Of a stretch of 64,000 nt of DNA, positions 57,180 to 64,000 are shown in pieces. The position numbers and the translations under genes are program-made. Numbering within the stretch: the first letter of the stretch is position 1; each line of letters starts with the position of its first letter. Location: contig QHXR01000006.1 of the NCBI GenBank assembly GCA_003223025.1, positions 290,681 through 354,680 of the forward strand. Reading direction: 5' to 3'. Below the pieces are notes generated by a model. It was not told the origin of the DNA. It searched no databases and worked only from the letters and a program-made list of their open reading frames with translations. This stretch comes from Acidobacteriota bacterium (lineage in GTDB: Bacteria; Acidobacteriota; Blastocatellia; Pyrinomonadales; Pyrinomonadaceae).

Positions 57180-59519
57180 CTAGAACGAAAAAGCCAGCCC
57201 CACCCTTCCATTGACGCCGATCGTGCGAAAACCGTTCTCGAAATACTTATTATCAAAGAGATTCTCGACCGTCCCGAACAACCGGAGGTTCATCCCGTCA
57301 CTCCGTAGAGGAAACGTATATCCGGCGGTCAGATCCGCCCGTCCGTTCCCGTCGAACCGGTAGATGTACTGGCCAAATGTCGCGGTGCTGAAAACGGGTG
57401 CGAGATAAGAACTGGTCGCCAGCAAATCCATACTTACCCAAAATCGCTTGATGTGCTGCGTAACAACCAAGGTGAATTGATGATCCGGAATTCCATACGC
57501 CTTTCGATCGGGATTCGCGACCGGCAGCACGAAAGGTCGGCGAAAGTTCCGGACGTCGCTGTTCGTAAATGTGTACGAAGCGAAAATGCCCGTCGATCTT
57601 GTCGGCCTGACGTCGACGCTAAACTCCGCTCCGCGCGAATAATGACGATCGGCGTTGTAGTAAACCGGTGCACTGAAATCGTCAGTCGGAAGATATGTGA
57701 TCTCGTCCTTGATTCGCGTATAGAAATACGTCGCCGTTGCTTTAACTTTTTGCTCGAGGAAATATTGTTCGACGCCGGCATCAAAACCTACCGACCGCTC
57801 AGGTTTGAGCGACGGATTTCCCTGAGCGTTAAATCCGAAAAAGAAAAACGTCCCGAATCGCTCGTACAAAGACGGCACCCGATAGCCGTTTCCGGCGTGC
57901 ACGCGAAACTTCGTCTGCGACTGCGAAATGAAATAAGAGGCCGATCCGTCGAACGTGTACGCGGAAGGCGGATCCGACAACACGAAGTCTGCATAAGGAC
58001 TATCCGGCTCGCTGAACTCCGGTGTCCCGAGACTGAACCACTGGGCCCGAACTCCACCGGCGAGCTGAAGATGTCTCTCCATCAAACTCAAAAGATGTTG
58101 CGCATAAAGCGTGTGACTGGTCTGGCCGGCGTTGGTTTTGAAATCGCTCGTGCCGGGTGTCGTTCCGCCTTCGTTGTTGAAATGTTCGGATTCGAATTCG
58201 TAACCACCGGTGAAAGTGTTCGAAGCGTTGGGTGTCCACACGGCGTGAATATTTGCGGTGTGGATCGCACCTCCGAACGTATTCGTGAACTCGCTCTGGA
58301 ATCCCGGTCCGAGCAGACCGTCGTCGTTCCTTCTGTTGGTGATGAGGCCTTGATAATGACCGCCGATCAGAAGCTTGCCGTTGACGGCGTGCGTCGCCGA
58401 AAATTGCCCGCTAAAGAATCTCCCTTTCTGGATGCTGTCCGGATCGTCGACATCCGCAATAAAGTTCACGCCTTCTTCGGCGTTGATGATGGTCGACATT
58501 GATGGGAGCATGCCGAGTGTGTCGGGACTTGCGTTGAGTCGAACCTTCGCATCCGAAACGAAAAACCGTCCCGAAAGATTTGTCTTCGATGTCGGATTGA
58601 ATTCGATCCTCGATTGAAAATTCGTGTTGCTCGCGTTGTCGTCTCCGTCGATTCCCTTCGTGTATGCCGTGCGAGAAAGTGCAGCGCTTATTCCGAATTT
58701 GTCGTCCGGTGCACCGTACGAAACATTTCCGCGAAACCGTCCAAGTCCGTAACCGCCGGCGGCTCCCGAAACTTGTCCGTGGACTCCGGGCTTCGGTGTC
58801 GGAGTTTGAAAGTCGAGCGTTCCGCCGATCGCGTTCGTGCCGTAGAGCGAACTACCCGACCCTCGCAGAACTTCGATCCGATCGACGCTTGTTAACGTGA
58901 AGTCGCTAAGAAACGGACTCGCATCTCCGGTAATCGCACCCGGATCGCGAAAGCGAATTCCATCGATGAGAACCGCCGTGTCCTGATTGCGAAGACCGCG
59001 CGATTTTATCGACGCCGTTCGTCCGAATCCGCCGAGTTGCTGAACGCGAAATCCCGGAATCGTGCGAACCGTGTCGACAAGCGTGAAGTCCGCCCGGTCG
59101 CGCATCTCGGGGGCGCCGATGATGTTGACGGTTTTTGAAACCTGATCGAGCGACTGCTCCGAGTCAGCGGAGATCGTCACGGTTTCGGCTATTGGATTGA
59201 AACCTCCGATCGATATATCGAGGATTGGCGACTTGAGGGCATTCGCGGTCATCGGCCGGGACGTTTTCAGTTCGCCGTTCGAGAGATAGGAAGCGGTTAC
59301 GACAAGATCGCCTCCAAGCAAGGTGCCAAATTCGTACTTGCCATCGCTATCGGTTTTTGTCGTTTCACTATCTGTTTCGGACTTCGCCGTAACCTCGGCT
59401 CCGGCGATCGGTTTTCCGTTCGCATCGGTAACTGTCCCACGCAATATCAAATTCCCCGCTTGGGCCGCAGCACCCAACCAAAGCAAGCAGATCAAACCCA
59501 ATACATTTATGATTTTCAT
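57180..59519 (-). CDS. btuB: BtuB-like TonB-dependent receptor (cobalamin)
   Basis: About 779 residues from ATG 59519, which has a good AGGAGA site. The frame extends upstream to 59723 but that part is riboswitch. Signal peptide (VLGLICLLWLGAAAQAG), a carboxypeptidase-regulatory domain (25-105: LILRGTVTDANGKPIAGAEVTA), a plug with DTAVLIDGIRFRDPGA and VDRIEVLRGSGSSLYGTNAIGG, then a barrel ending GRVGLAFSF. The riboswitch upstream and btuCDF behind mark it as the vitamin B12 outer-membrane receptor; the extra N-terminal domain is unusual for BtuB. Confidence 0.9.
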   Translation of the reverse strand: MKIINVLGLICLLWLGAAAQAGNLILRGTVTDANGKPIAGAEVTAKSETDSETTKTDSDGKYEFGTLLGGDLVVTASYLSNGELKTSRPMTANALKSPILDISIGGFNPIAETVTISADSEQSLDQVSKTVNIIGAPEMRDRADFTLVDTVRTIPGFRVQQLGGFGRTASIKSRGLRNQDTAVLIDGIRFRDPGAITGDASPFLSDFTLTSVDRIEVLRGSGSSLYGTNAIGGTLDFQTPTPKPGVHGQVSGAAGGYGLGRFRGNVSYGAPDDKFGISAALSRTAYTKGIDGDDNASNTNFQSRIEFNPTSKTNLSGRFFVSDAKVRLNASPDTLGMLPSMSTIINAEEGVNFIADVDDPDSIQKGRFFSGQFSATHAVNGKLLIGGHYQGLITNRRNDDGLLGPGFQSEFTNTFGGAIHTANIHAVWTPNASNTFTGGYEFESEHFNNEGGTTPGTSDFKTNAGQTSHTLYAQHLLSLMERHLQLAGGVRAQWFSLGTPEFSEPDSPYADFVLSDPPSAYTFDGSASYFISQSQTKFRVHAGNGYRVPSLYERFGTFFFFGFNAQGNPSLKPERSVGFDAGVEQYFLEQKVKATATYFYTRIKDEITYLPTDDFSAPVYYNADRHYSRGAEFSVDVRPTRSTGIFASYTFTNSDVRNFRRPFVLPVANPDRKAYGIPDHQFTLVVTQHIKRFWVSMDLLATSSYLAPVFSTATFGQYIYRFDGNGRADLTAGYTFPLRSDGMNLRLFGTVENLFDNKYFENGFRTIGVNGRVGLAFSF

Positions 59520-59549
59520 TCTTCTCCTGTTCTGCCCATCGCAGAATGG

Positions 59550-59745
59550 TTCAAAACCTGACGAGCATGCAAAGTTCCCGACTTGGACATTTTGGATTTT
59601 GGATTTTGGATTGAGAAGAAGCCGCCTAAAGGCGGAACTCCGAACAATCCAAAATCCAAAATCCAAAATGCCCTCACGGTTGCGTGGGCAGTGCCGGCTT
59701 CGCACCGGCTTCCTTTTACACACGATCGTCGAACACGTTTAGAGT
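59550..59745 (-). promoter_or_regulatory. Cobalamin riboswitch, upstream of btuB-like gene
   Basis: On the minus strand: GGAAGCCGGTGCGAAGCCGG (59714-59695 region), then CACTGCCCACGCAACCGTGA (B12 box) and the 3' part CCAAGTCGGG. The layout matches the AdoCbl riboswitch core. Between the B12 box and the 3' segment lies a 26-bp heptad-repeat helix (59588-59613 with 59645-59670). Confidence 0.88.
59588..59670. repeat. CCAAAAT 7-nt array helix within cobalamin riboswitch 1
   Basis: Arms 59588-59613 and 59645-59670 are perfectly complementary over 26 bases (ATTTTGG units). The loop contains another hairpin, GCCGCC TAAA GGCGGA. Confidence 0.92.
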
Positions 59746-59782
59746 CCCGCGTTAGGCGGCCAGCTAAAGCTGGTACTCAAAA

Positions 59783-60553
59783 CTAGTAAACCGTCGTTAC
59801 TCTCACCTTCCCGCTTGCCGGATTCGAATCCAGCAGCACTTGTACGCCATAAACCTCGGCAATATTTTCTTTTGTCAGCACACCGTTCGTCGGTCCGCTC
59901 GCGTAAACCTTCCCGTCTTTCAATAACACGACGTGATCCGCGAACTCGCTCGCCAAATTCAGATCATGCGTGATGACGATCGCTGACGCTCCGGCGTTTC
60001 GAGATCGATCCCGAACGAGTCGAAACATCAACGCCTGGTGCGCGAGGTCGAGATTCGCGGTCGGCTCATCAAGCAAGAGAACTTTCGCTTCGGCGGCAAG
60101 AGCTCGAGCAAGGACCACACGCTGACGTTCGCCGCCGGAAAGCTCGTTCATGACCCGTCCGCCGTACTCATCGAGATCGCAAAGCTTCAAGGCATTTTCC
60201 GCCGCCCGAATGTCGTCCGCCGATTCCCATCCAAATGCCGCTCCGTGAGTAAACCGTCCGGCGAGCACAAACTCGATCACCGTGATCGGAAATTTCGTCT
60301 CGTTCTCCTGCGCGACGACCGCGATCTGACGTGCGATCTCACGGCGGGAAAGTTTTGAAAGCGGCTTGCCATCGAGCTCGATCGTTCCACCCTTGATCCC
60401 GACAGTTCCGTTTAGAGCGCGCAGCAGAGTAGTCTTTCCCGCACCGTTCGGTCCAAGCAACACCATGATCTGTCCAGGCTCGAGCTCAAGCGAAACGTTA
60501 TCGATCACGCTTCGATTTCCAAACCAAACTGAAATATTTTTCGCTTCAAGCAT
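59783..60553 (-). CDS. btuD: ABC transporter ATP-binding protein (vitamin B12 uptake)
   Basis: A 256-residue ATPase of the FepC/BtuD type. Walker A LLGPNGAGKTTLL, signature LSGGERQRV, Walker B VLLLDEPTANLD and the switch His in VITHDLN are all present. It energises import through the BtuC pore. It follows btuC by 45 bases that carry an AATTACx array, and precedes the btuB riboswitch. Confidence 0.95.
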   Translation of the reverse strand: MLEAKNISVWFGNRSVIDNVSLELEPGQIMVLLGPNGAGKTTLLRALNGTVGIKGGTIELDGKPLSKLSRREIARQIAVVAQENETKFPITVIEFVLAGRFTHGAAFGWESADDIRAAENALKLCDLDEYGGRVMNELSGGERQRVVLARALAAEAKVLLLDEPTANLDLAHQALMFRLVRDRSRNAGASAIVITHDLNLASEFADHVVLLKDGKVYASGPTNGVLTKENIAEVYGVQVLLDSNPASGKVRVTTVY

Positions 60554-60555
60554 TA

Positions 60556-60590
60556 CAGAATTACTAATTACAAAATTAAAAATTACTCGT
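60556..60590. repeat. 7-nt-period array (AATTAC family), second copy
   Basis: GAATTAC TAATTAC AAAATTA AAAATTA between btuC and btuD; same family as 21933-22050. Confidence 0.7.
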
Positions 60591-60598
60591 AAGAAACC

Positions 60599-61552
60599 CT
60601 AAGACCTCTTCAATAAATAGATAAACAACGGAGCGCCGATCAAAGCCGTGATCGCACCGACCGGTAATTCGCGCGGAGCGATCGCCGTCCGAGCGACCGT
60701 ATCGGCGAGGACGACAAAGATCGCACCCGCGATCGCGGAGAATGGAATTACTAATCGGTTGTCGCTTCCGATCGCGAGTCTGACTAAATGCGGAACGATC
60801 AAGCCGACATAACCAACCGAACCGCTCGCAGCAACCGCGGTTCCGACAAGCAAACTCGCCATCCCGAAAACGATCATTCGCACGCGCCCGACCTCGACGC
60901 CGAAATCCATCGCATCGCGCTCGCCGATCATCATCAGGTTGAGCGGCCTTGCTTGCGACGTCAGAACGATGGTGCCGATCACAACACCGGCAAGCGTCAT
61001 GTAAAATCCGTTCATCGTCGACTGCGACAGATCACCCAACAACCAGAACGTGAATCCGCGCAAACGCGCCGCATCGAGCAAGCTCGTCAGCAGGACGATG
61101 ATCGACGAAAGGAACGTAGTCACGATCACGCCGGAAAGCACGAGTCGTTCGACATTCATTCCCGCACGACTCCGCGCCATTTGATAAACGGTGAACGTCG
61201 CGAGACCTGCTCCGGCAAATGCGAGCAGCGGCCGTGCAAAGACAAACTGTTCAAAGAACACAAAGGCGATCATCGTCCCCAATGCCGCGCCGTTCGAGAC
61301 TCCGAGAAGATATGGTTCCGCAAGCGGATTTCGAAGAAGTGCCTGCAACGAAGCGCCTGCCGTCGCGAGACTCGCACCGACACACGCTCCGAGCAGGACC
61401 CGGGGGAAACGAATATCAAAAAAGATCGCTGCCTGAGAATCTGAAAGATCAAAGATCGGGAGCCGTTCGCTCCCCAGTGAAACCGCGAGCAGCAACGCCA
61501 ACAACAGCGACACGATCAGCACGAACCAACTCAGGATGTGGCGGTTTTGCAC
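60599..61552 (-). CDS. btuC: FecCD-family permease (vitamin B12 uptake)
   Basis: A 317-residue inner-membrane permease with about ten helices. Characteristic segments: FPRVLLGACVGASLATAGASLQALLRNPLAEPYLLGVSNGAALG, a FecCD/BtuC hallmark, and GSVGYVGLIVPHLVRLAIGSDNR. It is the pore of the B12 ABC importer. The start is near 61552, five bases after the btuF stop. Confidence 0.95.
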   Translation of the reverse strand: MQNRHILSWFVLIVSLLLALLLAVSLGSERLPIFDLSDSQAAIFFDIRFPRVLLGACVGASLATAGASLQALLRNPLAEPYLLGVSNGAALGTMIAFVFFEQFVFARPLLAFAGAGLATFTVYQMARSRAGMNVERLVLSGVIVTTFLSSIIVLLTSLLDAARLRGFTFWLLGDLSQSTMNGFYMTLAGVVIGTIVLTSQARPLNLMMIGERDAMDFGVEVGRVRMIVFGMASLLVGTAVAASGSVGYVGLIVPHLVRLAIGSDNRLVIPFSAIAGAIFVVLADTVARTAIAPRELPVGAITALIGAPLFIYLLKRS

Positions 61553-61557
61553 GACTG

Positions 61558-62487
61558 TTATTTGCCCTTCTCCTTCAGCTTCGATGCGATCTCCTCGAGG
61601 GCGTCAACCAGCCGCGGTCCCGGTCGTGAAAGAATGTCGGCGTTGACTCGATAAACGCGCCCATTCTTAACAGCCTTCGAATCCTTGAAAGCCAAGTTCG
61701 GTTCGCGGTTGTCATCACTGTCCGAAAGTATGATCACATCCGGGTTGAGAGAAGCCGCTCTCTCCTTACTTAGCTTCGGATACGCTGTCGGAACATCCTT
61801 AGTCGCCGGGACGCCGCCCGCCTGCTCGACGAGTGCTGTAAGAAACGAATCACTGCCGATCGTGAACAGCGGCTCTTTCGAAACTTGAACGAAAACTTTC
61901 GGCTTTTCGACACTTTTGTCCGATCCTTCCGCGTGATAATTCGCCTGATGACGAACGAAGCTCGCCCGTCCTGACAACGAGATCACCAGATCTTCGGCCG
62001 CCGCAGAGCGACCAAACATATCGCCGAGCTGCCCTAGATCCTTAAATACTTCGTCGAGGTTCTTAGGATTCGAAACATAAACCGCGATGCCTTGCTCTTC
62101 GAGCGTCTTCGTAAACGCTTCGAGCTGCGACGCGGTCGAAACGAAGGCGACCTGCGGTTTGAGGGCGATGATCTTCTCAATGTTTGGAGTCTGAGTATCG
62201 CCGACCTTTTCGATCGAGGCAGTCTCAGCCGGGTAATTGCAATACGTCGTCACTCCGACGAGCTTGTCGCCGGCACCGATCGCAAAGATCATCTCGGTCA
62301 GACTGGGAGCAAGCGAGATCGCCCGATCGAGCTTTCTCGGGATCTTCACCGTGCGTCCAAGATCATCACGAACCTCGCGCATTTCGACGGTTGGGGTCGA
62401 AACGTTCCCTCGATCTTTGACGCATCCGAAACACGACAAAACGATCGCCAATGCAACCGCCGCAACTAATCGAACTGTTCTTGCGAT
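61558..62487 (-). CDS. btuF: Cobalamin-binding lipoprotein (start uncertain)
   Basis: A periplasmic-binding protein of about 310 residues. A lipoprotein signal is visible: TVRLVAAVALAIVLSCFGC with lipobox Cys. The helical-backbone fold follows (DDLGRTVKIPRKLDRAISLAPSLTEMIFAIG, PNIEKIIALKPQVAFV, PDVIILSDSDDN), as in BtuF/FepB. The frame has no ATG or GTG between the riboswitch terminator and the lipobox; the only ordinary codon is TTG at 62451, too close to the Cys. I placed the N-terminus at 62487 (ATC). An error or a rare start codon are both possible. Confidence 0.85.
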   Translation of the reverse strand: MARTVRLVAAVALAIVLSCFGCVKDRGNVSTPTVEMREVRDDLGRTVKIPRKLDRAISLAPSLTEMIFAIGAGDKLVGVTTYCNYPAETASIEKVGDTQTPNIEKIIALKPQVAFVSTASQLEAFTKTLEEQGIAVYVSNPKNLDEVFKDLGQLGDMFGRSAAAEDLVISLSGRASFVRHQANYHAEGSDKSVEKPKVFVQVSKEPLFTIGSDSFLTALVEQAGGVPATKDVPTAYPKLSKERAASLNPDVIILSDSDDNREPNLAFKDSKAVKNGRVYRVNADILSRPGPRLVDALEEIASKLKEKGK

Positions 62488-62523
62488 AGAAAAGCCCCGT
62501 CTCTCATTAAAGAAAGACAGGGC
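62486..62523 (-). terminator. Riboswitch-associated terminator
   Basis: On the minus strand: GCCCTGTCTTTC, loop TTTAAT, GAGAGACGGGGC, then CTTTTCT. It sits between riboswitch 2 and the btuF lipobox, so it is likely the expression platform. Confidence 0.7.
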
Positions 62524-62574
62524 GTGAAAAATGCCGTGTCCGCCTCGAATGTTTTTACGCGAAACATCTACTGG

Positions 62575-62785
62575 GCAAAAAAGAATTCGAAGCAGGTGAC
62601 CCGACTTGGCATTTTGGATTTTGGATTTTGGATTTTGGATTGAAACCCAAGAACGAGATGTCCTTCCGGCAATCCAAAATCCAAAATCAAAAATCCAAAA
62701 TGCGTTCACGGTGACGCGATCGTGCGGGATTCTCACCCGGCTTCCCTGTCACTTCGAAACGTTTGTGTTACAAAGACCTCGAACA
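62575..62785 (-). promoter_or_regulatory. Cobalamin riboswitch, upstream of btuF
   Basis: On the minus strand: GGGAAGCCGGGTGAGAATCC (62746-62727), the B12-box part CGCGTCACCGTGAACG and the 3' conserved CCAAGTCGGGTCACCTGC (62608-62591). A 34-bp heptad helix sits between the last two. It controls btuFCD. Confidence 0.9.
62609..62703. repeat. CCAAAAT 7-nt array helix within cobalamin riboswitch 2
   Basis: Arms 62609-62642 and 62670-62703 are complementary over 34 bases with one mismatch (GCATTTTGG..GGATTG). Loop CCGGAAGGACATCTCG..GGGTTT is unrelated to that of the first copy. Confidence 0.92.
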
Positions 62786-62830
62786 AAACGCAGATTATCA
62801 CGGCTGCCAACATCAAAGTCAACTGCTCCC

Positions 62831-62910
62831 AACAAACTGAAAGGTAAAAACTGAAAAGGGAAAACGCACGTCGGAGTTTTCAGTTTCTAGTTTTTAGTTT
62901 TCAGTTTGTT
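62831..62910. repeat. 7-nt-period array in inverted arms (GTTTTCA family)
   Basis: Left arm AACTGAA AGGTAAA AACTGAA AAGGGAA and right arm GTTTTCA GTTTCTA GTTTTTA GTTTTCA, complementary. It separates the btu operon from the divergent cyclase gene. Confidence 0.85.
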
Positions 62911-62937
62911 GGAAGGTGTCGCTATGATTGTCGCAGC

Positions 62938-63750
62938 ATGAAGGCTGAATTGACCCTCGAAGGACATAACTGGCGATTTGATGCGTCCGAGCCCGTAGAA
63001 ATCTCGATCCCGCTCATTTTTGACGGCCCTCAACCAAATGCATACGGCGTCGACCTCGCAAGATCTACGCCTTGCGCAGCCGGCGATCTGGTCGGCGACA
63101 CGCGGCAGGGCGGGAGCTGTAATTTCGAACAGTACACGATTATTCCGCACTGCAACGGAACGCATACCGAATGCGTCGGGTACATCACGAACGAGAGGAT
63201 CTCGATTCGCGCTTGCCTCAAAGATGTTTTCACGCCCGCGATCCTGATATCGGTCGAGCCTTTGCTCGCCGATGCGACGAACGAAACTTATTCGGTGTCG
63301 GCCGACAGCGGAGATTCTCTGATCACTCGGGCCGCGATCGAACAGTCGATCGCTCACGCTGCGGCGTTCGATGCATTGATCATCCGGACCATGCCGAACA
63401 GCGAGGAGAAATTGACTCGGCAGTATGGCGAACCGGTTCCTCCGTACTTCACGACCGAAGCGATGCAATTTCTGATCGAGCGCCGGATCAAACACCTGCT
63501 CGTCGACCTTCCGTCGATCGATCGTTTGTATGACGACGGCCGCCTTTCGAATCACCGAATCTTTTGGAACGTTGATGAGGGCAGCTTCGATACTAATGAC
63601 GACACGAGGCTCGACAGCACGATCACAGAACTAGTTTTCGTTCCTGACGAAGTCGAGGACGGTTTGTATCTTTTGAATCTCCAGATCGCTCCGTTCGCAT
63701 CCGACGCGAGTCCGAGTCGGCCGGTATTGTTTCGGGCTGAACAAAACTGA
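62938..63750 (+). CDS. Cyclase-family protein (kynurenine-formamidase-like fold)
   Basis: A 270-residue protein. The metal-binding motif is IPHCNGTHTECVGYI, related to the HxGTHxDxPxH signature of the cyclase/formamidase family (PF04199), with one histidine changed to Cys. RRIKHLLVDLPSIDRLYDDGRLSNHRIFW matches the second motif region (DxxSxD..H). The metal ligands are incompletely conserved, so the substrate is unclear; formyl-kynurenine hydrolysis is not assured. Start ATG at 62938. Confidence 0.88.
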   Translation: MKAELTLEGHNWRFDASEPVEISIPLIFDGPQPNAYGVDLARSTPCAAGDLVGDTRQGGSCNFEQYTIIPHCNGTHTECVGYITNERISIRACLKDVFTPAILISVEPLLADATNETYSVSADSGDSLITRAAIEQSIAHAAAFDALIIRTMPNSEEKLTRQYGEPVPPYFTTEAMQFLIERRIKHLLVDLPSIDRLYDDGRLSNHRIFWNVDEGSFDTNDDTRLDSTITELVFVPDEVEDGLYLLNLQIAPFASDASPSRPVLFRAEQN

Positions 63751-63786
63751 TACAACCCCCGTAACCCTTTCGGCGACAAATTCACG

Positions 63787-64000
63787 ATGACAAAACTTAC
63801 AATCGCTGCATGCTTGAGTTTTATCTTTGCAGTCTCATCCTTTGGCCAGAGTTATATCGTCGATATAAAACGCGAGTCGGCTCGATCCGATAAGCTCACC
63901 GGCGGCACGATTCACAAAACAGTTCTCGAAGAGGGCAATCCAAATATCAGGATCACGCTGAATGTTCCGTCGTTTCAGATGACGCTGTGGCAGGACGGCA
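63787..64000 (+). CDS. L,D-transpeptidase-like exported protein (cut by window end)
   Basis: 71 residues are visible. The signal peptide TKLTIAACLSFIFAVSSFGQ is followed by a lysine-rich stretch and NIRITLNVPSFQMTLWQDG, which resembles the start of a YkuD (L,D-transpeptidase) domain. The catalytic His/Cys would lie outside the window. This is a tentative call. Confidence 0.6.
   Translation, partial: MTKLTIAACLSFIFAVSSFGQSYIVDIKRESARSDKLTGGTIHKTVLEEGNPNIRITLNVPSFQMTLWQDG

Noticed and set aside
57453-58502. A 349-codon open frame on the plus strand
   Set aside because: It is the antisense shadow of the btuB-like gene; arginine-rich and without domains.
59520-59723. N-terminal extension of the btuB-like gene
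   Set aside because: The frame reads through the riboswitch and heptads (translating to GFWI-type repeats); the true start is the ATG at 59519 with a ribosome site.

Overview
The window looks like a chromosomal segment of an Acidobacteriota bacterium, probably class Blastocatellia (Pyrinomonadaceae-like). This is inferred from a very large Oar-type TonB receptor with an N-terminal carboxypeptidase-regulatory domain, TPR/DUF4388 regulators, and many short-period intergenic repeats. It is not proven from the window. Coding density is high on both strands. I see no rRNA, tRNA, CRISPR array, prophage or transposase gene.

Layout. 1-3.7 kb: a cut-off aldehyde dehydrogenase, an HtrA/DegP-type periplasmic protease and a zinc alcohol dehydrogenase. 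3.8-5.5 kb: a lipoprotein and two unknown genes. 5.8-9.9 kb (minus): ligA, a nucleotidyltransferase-like gene with a tiny partner, then glyA, all overlapping or abutting. 9.9-12 kb: a Rieske oxygenase and a GNAT enzyme. 12.2-15.5 kb: a DUF4388/J-domain/TPR protein, an HD-GYP-like phosphohydrolase and a D12-methylase-like protein. 15.5-21.9 kb (minus): an MFS exporter, KdpD/KdpE-type sensor and regulator, a small membrane protein, a KimA-like APC permease and an outer-membrane protein. 22-26.4 kb (minus): an iron-siderophore cluster (FecA/Fiu-type receptor, PiuC-type hydroxylase, PepSY membrane protein) behind a Fur-like palindrome. 26.5-28.7 kb: enoyl-CoA hydratase, zinc-ribbon protein and an HDAC-family deacetylase. 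28.8-34.9 kb (plus): a complete trans-4-hydroxyproline degradation operon. 35-42.5 kb: polysaccharide deacetylase, VOC and DinB-like proteins, a methyltransferase, then rpmE, DUF421, DUF1385, prfA and a histidine phosphatase. 42.8-52.8 kb: the Oar-like receptor, a TPR lipid-free secreted protein, a thioredoxin-reductase-like flavoprotein, and a TPR-receiver / CheA-like kinase pair resembling Pil-Chp signalling. 52.8-56.8 kb (minus): SDR, unknown secreted protein, gatB, glycine-rich secreted protein. 57.2-62.5 kb (minus): a vitamin B12 uptake locus (btuF, btuC, btuD, btuB-like) with two cobalamin riboswitches. 62.9-64 kb: a cyclase-family protein and the start of an L,D-transpeptidase-like protein.

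The most unusual signal is in the non-coding DNA. More than a dozen sites carry degenerate arrays with a 7-, 8- or 9-nt period, mostly arranged as the two arms of an inverted repeat. Two copies of one family (CCAAAAT period) sit inside the two cobalamin riboswitches at the same place, between the B12 box and the conserved 3' segment, where they would form a long helix. Another array runs into the prfA start codon where the ribosome binding site should be, and one lies in frame inside a coding sequence. A second class comprises nested GC-rich palindromes, two of which share the same outer sequence although 25 kb apart.
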